Source: a bacterium
Lineage (GTDB): Bacteria; Desulfobacterota; UBA8473
Direction of reading: 5' to 3'
Length of the DNA stretch: 11,644 nt
Assembly: GCA_009773075.1 (NCBI GenBank)
Contig: WOUX01000056.1
Coordinates: 1-11,644 of the forward strand
This document shows positions 1 to 5,880 of the stretch, piece after piece. A program made the position numbers and the translations under genes. The notes beneath the pieces were generated by a model. That model was not told the origin of the DNA, searched no databases, and saw nothing but the letters and a program-made list of their open reading frames with translations. Every line of letters starts with the position of its first letter. The stretch's first letter is position 1.

Positions 1-780
1 AGCTGGGCGCTAACCGAGCCTGGTGCCGGCTCCGATGTGGGTTCCATGCGGACAAGGGCAGTTCTAAATGGCGATCACTATATCATTAACGGTTCTAAAT
101 GCTTCATAACAGCAGGAGGGGTTGCGGACATATACACTACCTTTGTTAGAACCGGTAGCGGGCAGGGGACAAAAGGACTCTCCGGGTTTGTTGTGGAGAA
201 GGATACGCCTGGTTTTAATATAGGTAAGGTAGAGGATAAGCTGGGCATGCGGGGTTCTCAGACTACGGAACTTATCTTTGAGGATGCGAGGGTACCTAAG
301 GAAAACCTCCTTGGCCGAGAAGGTGGTGGGTGGAGTATACTTATGGAATCTATAAAAGAGACCAGACTGGGAATAGCCAGCCAGGCACTGGGTATCGCTC
401 AGGGTGCATTGGACTATGCAACACGTTATTCAAAAGAGAGGGTCCAGTTTGGCAGACCGATATCTGAAAATCAAGGCATCCAGTTCATGCTTGCCGATAT
501 GAGGATACAGGTTGAGGCATCCAGAGCATTGATATATCAGACTGCTTCTATGTTAGATCGTGGTATAAGAGATATCCTTCCATATGCTGCTATGGCAAAG
601 TGTATGGCCTCGGATACTGCCATGAGGGTTACGACCGATGCGGTACAGATACTGGGTGGTTATGGTTATATGAAAGACCATCCTGTGGAACGTATGATGA
701 GAGATGCCAAATCTACCCAGATTACCGAAGGAACGAATCAGATTCAGAGGATGATCATAGCCAGGTCTATGCTCAAGTGA
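1..780 (+). CDS. acyl-CoA dehydrogenase, C-terminal part (5' end outside window)
   Basis: FAD-dependent alpha,beta-dehydrogenation of an acyl-CoA, with electrons passing to an electron-transfer flavoprotein (family knowledge). The frame is open from base 1. An internal ATG at 37 is not the start, because the conserved family signature LTEPGAGSD is encoded upstream of it at about 13-39. The second signature lies near the C terminus: QILGGYGYMKDHPVERMMRDAK, then ITEGTNQIQ. The Glu encoded at 727-729 sits where short- and medium-chain acyl-CoA dehydrogenases have their catalytic base, so it is not of the isovaleryl- or long-chain type that places the base elsewhere. About 259 residues are present of a usual 380, so roughly 120 N-terminal residues are missing. 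The motif FGRPISENQGIQFMLADM is also typical. Substrate cannot be read from sequence; a short or branched acyl-CoA fits the mutase at the other end of the window. SBP1 follows after 95 bases. Confidence 0.95.
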   Translation, partial: SWALTEPGAGSDVGSMRTRAVLNGDHYIINGSKCFITAGGVADIYTTFVRTGSGQGTKGLSGFVVEKDTPGFNIGKVEDKLGMRGSQTTELIFEDARVPKENLLGREGGGWSILMESIKETRLGIASQALGIAQGALDYATRYSKERVQFGRPISENQGIQFMLADMRIQVEASRALIYQTASMLDRGIRDILPYAAMAKCMASDTAMRVTTDAVQILGGYGYMKDHPVERMMRDAKSTQITEGTNQIQRMIIARSMLK

Positions 781-801
781 ATTTGCAGATGGAGATTTGG
801 A

Positions 802-832
802 TTTTTCTCTCATTCCCAGAATGAGAGAAAAA
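802..832 (+). repeat. perfect 13-bp inverted repeat between acyl-CoA dehydrogenase and SBP1
   Basis: TTTTTCTCTCATT (802-814) and AATGAGAGAAAAA (820-832) pair without mismatch around a five-base loop CCCAG. It begins 21 bases after the dehydrogenase stop. It resembles a terminator hairpin, but the 3' arm is A-rich and no U-tract follows on the + strand. It may be a partial terminator or an mRNA-processing or stability hairpin that separates expression of the dehydrogenase from the SBP genes. The pairing is seen directly; the role is inference. Confidence 0.6.
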
Positions 833-875
833 AGGTGTAAGGATTATATACAAATTTTAATGGAAGGAGGACATT

Positions 876-2087
876 ATGAAAGTAAGATATGTTTTTTTGA
901 GAATGATTACGTTGGTTTCAATCATAATTCTTTTGGGAAGCATACCCTCTTATGCTGAGGAGGTGAGAGGGGTTACAAAGGATACCATAAAAGTGGGCGT
1001 CATAGTTGATATGACGGGTCCTGCCGCTTACATATTGGCTCCAGCCTGCGAGGCATACAGAACCTACTTCCATTACGTAAATGATCAGGGAGGCATTCAT
1101 GGAAGAAAAGTAAAACTAATCGTTGAGGATGATCGTTATTCAATACCCATGGCTGTCGCCGCATACAAGAAGCTCATCTATAAAGACAAAGTGCTAGCCA
1201 TCTTGAGTATGGGAGGAAGCGGTCAACACAAGGCTCTCTATGACCAGATAGAGAAGGACAAAATTCCTGTCTTAAGCAACATTGCATGGTCATATCATGT
1301 AAGCAACCCGCTAAAGAGATATAGTTTTCACCCTTCAAATGATAATATAGATGAGATAAAACTGATGGTTGACTATATTGTGAAAAATGTGGATAAGGAA
1401 AAGCTGAGATTGGCTTATGTTTATACCGATCACGAGGTTGGAAAATCTGGTTTTGGGCAACTGAAAGAAAGCCTTAAGTCTTACGGTTTAGAACTCCTGG
1501 GTAAGGAGGTTGTTGACCTTGCAGCTTTTGATGCAAGCTCTCAAGTCCTGAACCTAAAGAGGAACAGGATCAACTTCATTATCTCATTTACAGGTGTTGG
1601 GGGAGGCATTGCAATGCTGAAGGATGCTAAAAGACTTGGTTATTTTCCTGTGATTATGTCTTCTTTTCACTTAATAGGAGACGATACCATACAAATTATA
1701 GGACAAGCGGCAAAGAACCTACTCATGATTGGTTCTGTAGGTTCTTGGTATGATGATGAGCCTGGATCGAGAAGAATGAGAGAGATAACATTACAACACC
1801 ATTCAGGATCTATTGAGAAGTTTAAGTTAAATAGACACTATGCTAAATTCTGGGTTACAGCTATGATTCTTGCCGAAGGTCTCAAGAATGCAGGTAGAAG
1901 CCTCGATCAGGAGACCCTAGTAGCTGGTCTGGAAAAGATAAAAGACCTCGATACTGGTGGTCTTATGCCCCCAATAAGCTTCAGTCCTACCAGAAGGAAA
2001 GCGCATGATAGTGGGAAATTCTACAAAGCCGATGTAGAAAAGGAGCATTTTGTTGCAATTTCTCGATGGGTCAGACCTGCCCACTGA
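876..2087 (+). CDS. periplasmic ABC-type substrate-binding protein, LivK-like (SBP1)
   Basis: Extracytoplasmic receptor of the type I periplasmic-binding-protein fold (Peripla_BP_6, the branched-chain amino acid/amide/aromatic acid class). It would bind a small organic ligand and pass it to an ABC permease. The start is fixed by GGAAGGAGG at 862-870, five bases before ATG. Residues 1-27 form a signal peptide (hydrophobic stretch 10-24, then SYA before EEVRGV) with no lipobox Cys, so the mature protein should be soluble. Family landmarks are IKVGVIVDMTGPAA, INDQGG-like VNDQGGIHGRKVKL, EDDRYSIP, pocket loop GGSGQHKAL, TDHEVGKSGF, SQVLNLK and a C-terminal ADVEKEHFVAI. The length of 403 is normal. 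It is the first of three tandem paralogues. Its leader is nearly identical to that of SBP3 while the body differs. No permease or ATPase gene lies in the window. The ligand is unknown. Confidence 0.93.
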   Translation: MKVRYVFLRMITLVSIIILLGSIPSYAEEVRGVTKDTIKVGVIVDMTGPAAYILAPACEAYRTYFHYVNDQGGIHGRKVKLIVEDDRYSIPMAVAAYKKLIYKDKVLAILSMGGSGQHKALYDQIEKDKIPVLSNIAWSYHVSNPLKRYSFHPSNDNIDEIKLMVDYIVKNVDKEKLRLAYVYTDHEVGKSGFGQLKESLKSYGLELLGKEVVDLAAFDASSQVLNLKRNRINFIISFTGVGGGIAMLKDAKRLGYFPVIMSSFHLIGDDTIQIIGQAAKNLLMIGSVGSWYDDEPGSRRMREITLQHHSGSIEKFKLNRHYAKFWVTAMILAEGLKNAGRSLDQETLVAGLEKIKDLDTGGLMPPISFSPTRRKAHDSGKFYKADVEKEHFVAISRWVRPAH

Positions 2088-2124
2088 AGTCGTAAAGACC
2101 GGTTTCCTTGAAGATTCAAGTCCT

Positions 2125-2163
2125 TGTTTAGCACTGCTTCGAAGGGTGAAGCCGTGTTAAACA
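2125..2163 (+). repeat. intercistronic hairpin between SBP1 and SBP2
   Basis: The segment 2125-2140 pairs with 2148-2163: TGTTTA/TAAACA outside, CAC/GTG in the middle and GCTTC/GAAGC inside, with one G-T wobble, one T-C mismatch and a seven-base loop. It is followed by no U-run and lies only about 15 bases before the SBP2 ribosome binding site. It is more likely an mRNA stabilising or processing element, or a partial attenuator that sets unequal SBP levels, than a full terminator. A small CTTGAA-GA-TTCAAG palindrome lies just upstream (about 2107-2120). The role is inference. Confidence 0.5.
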
Positions 2164-2188
2164 CAACACTTAAGAATGGAGGTATATC

Positions 2189-3397
2189 ATGAGGAAGCAT
2201 AGTCTTTTGATAACGGCACCAATAGTGTTTTTACTTTTGGTTCTTTTTATGAGTGCTCCCTCTTATGGTGGAGAGGTGAGGGGGGTGACCAGTGATACCA
2301 TAAGGATGGGCCATATTGCTGATATGACAGGACCAACAGCCGATACCGAGAAGTTTCTTGCCGAAGGTGTAAAAAACTATTTTCAATACGTGAATAGCGA
2401 AGGGGGGATAAATGGCAGAAAGGTTAAGGTAATATTTGAGGACGATCGTTATAGTGTCCCAGGTGCCTTGGCGGCCTTTAAGAAACTGGTCTATAGAGAT
2501 GGGATATTTGCCCTGATAGGTGCTGGATCAACCGGAGGTACAACTTCTTTGTTCCGGCATATCGCCAAAGAGAAGACCCCCATGTTCAATTATCCCGTTT
2601 CAGATATAATATATATCCCACCTAAGCGATATATCTTTGGACACGGCCTTACCTCTCAAGATGAGGTGAGGACGATTTACCATTACATACTGAACGTATT
2701 AAATGATAAGAATCCCAAGATTGCCATTGTTTATCCGGATACTGAATACGGGAAGTACGGCAGGGATGCTGCAAGGGAAAGATCTAAGAAGTTTGGTTTG
2801 AAACTCCACGAAGAAGTCCTGTCTATAGGTGCACTAGATGCCACTTCGCAGGTTCTGACTCTGAAGAGGATAAGCCCAGACTACATTATCTTACATGGTC
2901 CGCCAGCATTTGCCGGAGCGGTAATGAGGGATGGAAAGAAGCTGGGTCTATCTGTAAAGTTGTTTATTGCGACCTATTTTGCAGCCGATGATGTCACAGT
3001 AAGAATGGCGGGTAGGGCCTCGGAAAAATTTATCGGAACAAGTAATGTATGCACCTGGTATGATAAAAGTCCTGGGGCGGAAAGAATGAGAGGAATCACA
3101 CAAAAATTGAACCCTGATATTCCCGGATCACATTATGGGAGATTGTATACCCTTGGCTGGCTTGCGTCTGTGGTTATGACCGAAGGGATGAAAAGTGCAG
3201 GGAATGATCTGAACAGCGAGAGTATGGTAGAGGCTCTGGAGAGTATCAATGACCTTGATACAAAAGGTCTATGTGGGCCTATTGGCTTTGGTCCCGGTGA
3301 CCGCCAGGGCATGAAGTATACAAAATTCTTTAAGGCCGATGTAGAACACAAGGCGATAGTTCCTATTACCGATTGGATAAGGTATGTTAGGGAATGA
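2189..3397 (+). CDS. periplasmic ABC-type substrate-binding protein, LivK-like (SBP2)
   Basis: Second tandem receptor of the Peripla_BP_6 class, 402 residues. GGAGGT at 2178-2183 with a five-base spacer fixes the ATG. The signal peptide covers residues 1-27 (hydrophobic 6-23, then APSYG before GEVRGV) and has no lipobox. Family landmarks are IRMGHIADMTGPTAD, VNSEGGINGRKVKV, EDDRYSVPGALAAFKKLVYRD, the pocket loop GAGSTGGTTSLF, PDTEYGKYGRDAA, DATSQVLTLKRISPDYII and a C-terminal FKADVEHKAIVPITDW. The pocket loop and the residues after PDTEYGK are the most canonical of the five paralogues. The signal peptide differs from those of SBP1 and SBP3 although this gene sits between them. It lies 101 bases after SBP1 and 43 bases before SBP3, so it is probably cotranscribed with both. 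The ligand is not deducible. Confidence 0.93.
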   Translation: MRKHSLLITAPIVFLLLVLFMSAPSYGGEVRGVTSDTIRMGHIADMTGPTADTEKFLAEGVKNYFQYVNSEGGINGRKVKVIFEDDRYSVPGALAAFKKLVYRDGIFALIGAGSTGGTTSLFRHIAKEKTPMFNYPVSDIIYIPPKRYIFGHGLTSQDEVRTIYHYILNVLNDKNPKIAIVYPDTEYGKYGRDAARERSKKFGLKLHEEVLSIGALDATSQVLTLKRISPDYIILHGPPAFAGAVMRDGKKLGLSVKLFIATYFAADDVTVRMAGRASEKFIGTSNVCTWYDKSPGAERMRGITQKLNPDIPGSHYGRLYTLGWLASVVMTEGMKSAGNDLNSESMVEALESINDLDTKGLCGPIGFGPGDRQGMKYTKFFKADVEHKAIVPITDWIRYVRE

Positions 3398-3440
3398 AAA
3401 GGTCGGTTTTTTAAATTAACTTTAAGAAAAGGAGAACGTC

Positions 3441-4640
3441 ATGAAAAGAAGACATGTTTTTTTAAGAATGATTATGTTGGTTTCAATCATTATTCTTTTG
3501 GGAAGCATACCATCTTATGCTGAAGAGGTGAGGGGGGTAACAGATGGAACAATAAAGATAGGCACCATATCCGACATGACCGGTCCCGCTGCGGATGTTT
3601 ACCATGCCCTAATCCCAGGAATGCGAACATACATACAATTTATAAATGACCAGGGAGGGATACATGGCAGAAAAATCAAAGTCATCACAGAGGACGATAG
3701 GTATTCTAGCCCTTTAGCATTGGCCGCTTTCAAAAAACTCGTCTACAACGATAAAGTATTTGCATTTTCAGGAGCAGCATCCGCAGTTGGGCCGACTCGT
3801 GCTATCATTCCCTTCATTGAGAAAGAAAAGATACCTTCGATCACCATGACTAACGACGTAGCATACTTTACTCCGGCTAGAAAGTATATTTTCACCGCTC
3901 TCCCATTTTATGAAGACCAGATAAAAGTGATCTTCGACTATCTGTGGAATGACCTTAAAGTAGACCGTCCTAAAATAGCGCTTGTCTACATGGAATCCCC
4001 ATCAAGTATACCGGTTTTACATCTGGTTAGGAGCTTGGTAAAAAAGTATAATGCTTCACTCAGTGAAGTAATCATACCCGTAGCCGGTCTTGACATGACT
4101 TCACAGGTGCTCTTATTAAAGAGTGCTAAACCGGATTATGTCATTATTCATGGGTATCTAGCCAATACGGCAGCTGTTTTAAGAGATGCGAAAAAATTTG
4201 GCTTTAATAGTCAGATTATAGCTATGCAATATGCGGTTGTCGGAAAGCTGATAGAAATGACTCGAAGTGCGGCTAATGGCCTGATGGGAATCAATGGATT
4301 GGGATCTCCTGTCGACAACACTCCCGGAATGGTTCAACTAAGGAAGATTGACAAAAAATACAACCCTGGTTCGGAATATCGAGATGAAAACTACGTACAG
4401 GGTTGGTTAATTTCAATGATACTCTGTGAGGGTTTAAAGAATGCAGGGAGAAATCTGAATAGCGAAACCCTGTTAAAAGGATGGGAAAAGATAAAAAACT
4501 TTGATACACAGGGTATATGTGGAGTTGTAAATCTTGGCCCAGATAACCACAAAGTAGTTAAGAACAGCAGGATATACAAGGCTGATGTGGATAATCTCAG
4601 GTTCATCCCAATTACAGACTGGAGAGGGGCAAAAGAGTGA
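3441..4640 (+). CDS. periplasmic ABC-type substrate-binding protein, LivK-like, variant pocket (SBP3)
   Basis: Third tandem receptor, 399 residues, ATG preceded by AAAGGAGA (about 3428-3435) at five bases. Residues 1-27 are a type I signal peptide almost identical to that of SBP1, at DNA level too. Common landmarks are IKIGTISDMTGPAAD, INDQGGIHGRKIKV, EDDRYSSPLALAAFKKLVY, DMTSQVLLLKSAKPDYVI and YKADVDNLRFIPITDW. Two pocket areas differ from its relatives. The loop after the second strand reads GAASAVGPTRAI. The usual DxEYGK segment at the start of the second lobe is replaced by MESPSSIPVL (about 4011-4040). This suggests a different ligand or a specialised role. It is the last gene of the first SBP group; a long hairpin-rich gap follows. 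Confidence 0.92.
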   Translation: MKRRHVFLRMIMLVSIIILLGSIPSYAEEVRGVTDGTIKIGTISDMTGPAADVYHALIPGMRTYIQFINDQGGIHGRKIKVITEDDRYSSPLALAAFKKLVYNDKVFAFSGAASAVGPTRAIIPFIEKEKIPSITMTNDVAYFTPARKYIFTALPFYEDQIKVIFDYLWNDLKVDRPKIALVYMESPSSIPVLHLVRSLVKKYNASLSEVIIPVAGLDMTSQVLLLKSAKPDYVIIHGYLANTAAVLRDAKKFGFNSQIIAMQYAVVGKLIEMTRSAANGLMGINGLGSPVDNTPGMVQLRKIDKKYNPGSEYRDENYVQGWLISMILCEGLKNAGRNLNSETLLKGWEKIKNFDTQGICGVVNLGPDNHKVVKNSRIYKADVDNLRFIPITDWRGAKE

Positions 4641-4682
4641 CATTTTTTTAGAGAAATCTGAAAACCGGCAACTCATCTCCCG

Positions 4683-4841
4683 GTGAAATCATGGGAGGTG
4701 TATACACAGCGCTTATGTTTGTATCTTTTACTGACTGTCCTGTATATCTTGGTAATCCCTGCATTTAATGCAGAAACGGCGGTGTTTTTTTTCAACACGA
4801 TCTTACTAGAAATAAACAAGCAGGCATTTTCTTGTTTATAA
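4683..4841 (+). CDS. doubtful small hydrophobic ORF (52 codons)
   Basis: A GTG-initiated frame with a second GTG at 4698. It encodes a positively charged start, a hydrophobic run (LCLYLLLTVLYILVIPAFNA) and a short tail ending in FSCL. The run looks like a signal peptide, and its VIPAFNAE end resembles the SVPSYAGE ends of the neighbouring SBP leaders, so it could be a relic of a further SBP leader. Against it: no good ribosome binding site at a proper distance, a T-rich composition that yields hydrophobic residues by chance, and overlap with hairpins. Most likely it is not a gene. Confidence 0.12.
   Translation: MKSWEVYTQRLCLYLLLTVLYILVIPAFNAETAVFFFNTILLEINKQAFSCL
4759..4792 (+). terminator. 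possible transcription terminator after SBP3
   Basis: CTGCAT (4759-4764) and ATGCAG (4768-4773) form a tight hairpin with loop TTA, and a run of eight T lies at 4785-4792. The 11-base gap between stem and T-run is longer than in a standard intrinsic terminator. The call rests mainly on position, about 120 bases after the SBP3 stop and before an independent promoter. Confidence 0.35.
4812..4839 (+). repeat. inverted repeat, 9-bp stem
   Basis: ATAAACAAG (4812-4820) and CTTGTTTAT (4831-4839) pair perfectly around a ten-base loop. It is AT-rich and has no U-tail. It may form part of a composite terminator region with its neighbours. Confidence 0.4.
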
Positions 4842-4935
4842 AGGTTTCAAAACTGACGAACTTGTAAAAAGCTCCGCTATGCCAGAGCGTCGGTATTATA
4901 ATAGAAAAAGAAAATAACTTGAGCTCTCAGTAAAT

Positions 4936-4966
4936 TGCGGAGCTAAGCCATTGGCTCAGCTCCGCA
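4936..4966 (+). terminator. strong GC-rich hairpin, probable terminator or attenuator stem
   Basis: TGCGGAGCT (4936-4944) pairs with AGCTCCGCA (4958-4966), and AGCC pairs with GGCT inside, with one A-C mismatch and a three-base loop ATT. This is the most stable hairpin of the interval. Only short pyrimidine runs (TTTCCCCTTT) follow, so termination would be weak or factor-assisted. The octamer AGCTCCGC at 4870-4877 could compete for the 5' arm. It lies about 95 bases upstream of the tetR promoter. Confidence 0.45.
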
Positions 4967-5061
4967 GTATGCCGTTTCCCCTTTGTTAACCCTTCCTTTT
5001 GCGTCTTTCGACTCTCTCTATTCAGATTATTAAGAAGCAGTAACTTTCAGAAATTTTTACA

Positions 5062-5089
5062 TTGACAAAAGATAATAGTATATTAGAAT
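5062..5089 (+). promoter_or_regulatory. sigma70-type promoter of tetR and the downstream unit
   Basis: A perfect -35 box TTGACA (5062-5067), a 16-base AT-rich spacer and TAGAAT (5084-5089), which matches TATAAT at five of six positions. The expected transcription start is around 5096, directly at the palindrome 5098-5114 and about 60 bases before the tetR ATG. Confidence 0.7.
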
Positions 5090-5097
5090 TGAGATGC

Positions 5098-5114
5098 AAT
5101 GACTGAGAGTCATT
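5098..5114 (+). promoter_or_regulatory. palindromic operator candidate, probable TetR autoregulation site
   Basis: AATGACT-GAG-AGTCATT is a perfect 7+7 inverted repeat with a three-base centre. Its size and symmetry suit a TetR-family dimer. It begins next to the predicted transcription start, so occupancy would block initiation. Further AGTCA half-sites follow in the leader, as part of the 9-base direct repeat AGTCAAGAA at 5126-5134 and 5136-5144. Binding by the adjacent regulator is inference. Confidence 0.6.
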
Positions 5115-5125
5115 AGATAACTGCT

Positions 5126-5144
5126 AGTCAAGAACAGTCAAGAA
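5126..5144 (+). repeat. tandem direct repeat AGTCAAGAA in the tetR leader
   Basis: Two exact copies of AGTCAAGAA are separated by a single C, giving a ten-base period (one helical turn). The second copy abuts the AGAAAGG ribosome binding site of tetR. The AGTCA core matches the half-site of the upstream palindrome, so these may be auxiliary operator half-sites. Confidence 0.45.
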
Positions 5145-5155
5145 AGGTTTTCAGA

Positions 5156-5797
5156 ATGGGTGTAATAGAGAGAAAAGAGAGGGAGAAGCAGAAGAGAAGA
5201 CAGGATATTGTGGACGCTGCATGCGAGGTTCTTTCAGAAAAAGGTTTTGCTACAGCTACCGTTGATGATGTATCGAACAGGGTAGAACTGGCTAAAGGGA
5301 CCATCTATCTCTATTTTAAGACTAAAGAAGAGCTGTTTATGTCGGTTTTTATAAAGGGGCTTGATAACCTGCTTGATAAATATAGGGAAACAGCCAACCT
5401 GGATTTAAACCCCGCTGATATGCTGGATAGGTTGGCTTTATCATTCTATCGATACTACAAAGAAGATATAAATTATATAAAAACCGCAGCATACTTACTC
5501 CATGAGGATATAATGGAGAAGATACCCCCTGAATTATCGAATGAGATCAATCATAAGGCAGGCATGACCCAGAAGGTTTTAAGAGACGTAATCCAAAAAG
5601 GTATTGACCAGGGCGATTTTATAGATGTAGACCCCCGTCAAGTGGCCCGTATTCTGTGGGGTTTATCTATCGGTATTGCCCAAACTATGGTTATGAGGAT
5701 TCATCTTAATGTCCCAGAAGATGATGTAAGGGAGCTTCTTGTCTCCGCTTTTAATCTGGTGAAGAGAGGCTTATTACGTAATCAGAGCGGTATTTAA
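5156..5797 (+). CDS. TetR/AcrR-family transcriptional regulator
   Basis: A one-component repressor that binds DNA through its N-terminal helix-turn-helix and senses a small ligand with its C-terminal helical domain (family knowledge). The TetR_N domain spans about residues 13-61: IVDAACEVLSEKGF, then TVDDVSNRVELAKGTIYLYFKTKEELF, which is highly canonical (AKGTIYLYF is the recognition segment). The C-terminal part (about 65-213) is helical and not assignable to a ligand class. The length of 213 residues is typical. The ATG follows AGAAAGG by eight bases. It is the first gene of the second unit, behind a strong promoter overlapped by a palindrome, so autorepression and control of the CdhA-like gene and SBP4-5 are likely. 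Homologues of this kind often respond to acyl-CoAs in fatty-acid catabolic loci, which fits the context but is inference. Confidence 0.92.
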   Translation: MGVIERKEREKQKRRQDIVDAACEVLSEKGFATATVDDVSNRVELAKGTIYLYFKTKEELFMSVFIKGLDNLLDKYRETANLDLNPADMLDRLALSFYRYYKEDINYIKTAAYLLHEDIMEKIPPELSNEINHKAGMTQKVLRDVIQKGIDQGDFIDVDPRQVARILWGLSIGIAQTMVMRIHLNVPEDDVRELLVSAFNLVKRGLLRNQSGI

Positions 5798-5867
5798 ACC
5801 TGTTGTGCGTTAAAGGCTAATTTGGTCATAATAGAATAAGGGTGTATTAATATTAAGAATTTACAAT

Positions 5868-5875
5868 GGAGGAGG
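5868..5875 (+). promoter_or_regulatory. ribosome binding site deciding the CdhA-like start
   Basis: GGAGGAGG, five bases before ATG 5881. An in-frame ATG at 5866 overlaps this site (ATGGAGGAGG) and would itself lack a ribosome binding site, so 5881 is preferred. Confidence 0.8.
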
Positions 5876-5880
5876 TAATT

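Larger units (their letters stand above)
4641..5061. other. hairpin-rich non-coding interval between SBP3 and the tetR promoter
   Basis: No convincing gene is seen. The interval holds several potential hairpins: 4674-4681 with 4693-4700 (CATCTCCC/GGGAGGTG), 4759-4773, 4812-4839 and 4936-4966. It also holds a T8 run at 4785-4792. Together these most likely end transcription of the SBP1-3 group before the tetR promoter. One short open frame (4683-4841) starting with GTG encodes a hydrophobic peptide and is listed separately at low confidence. The octamer AGCTCCGC occurs twice, at 4870 and 4958, flanking its complement at 4937, which allows alternative foldings. Confidence 0.6.

Noticed and set aside
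4665..4710. Cobalamin riboswitch suspected from CCGGTGAAATC
   Set aside because: The fragment recalls part of a B12-riboswitch, but the expected following elements (GCCCCCGC and ACTG in order) are missing, and the next gene is a TetR regulator. Too little to call.
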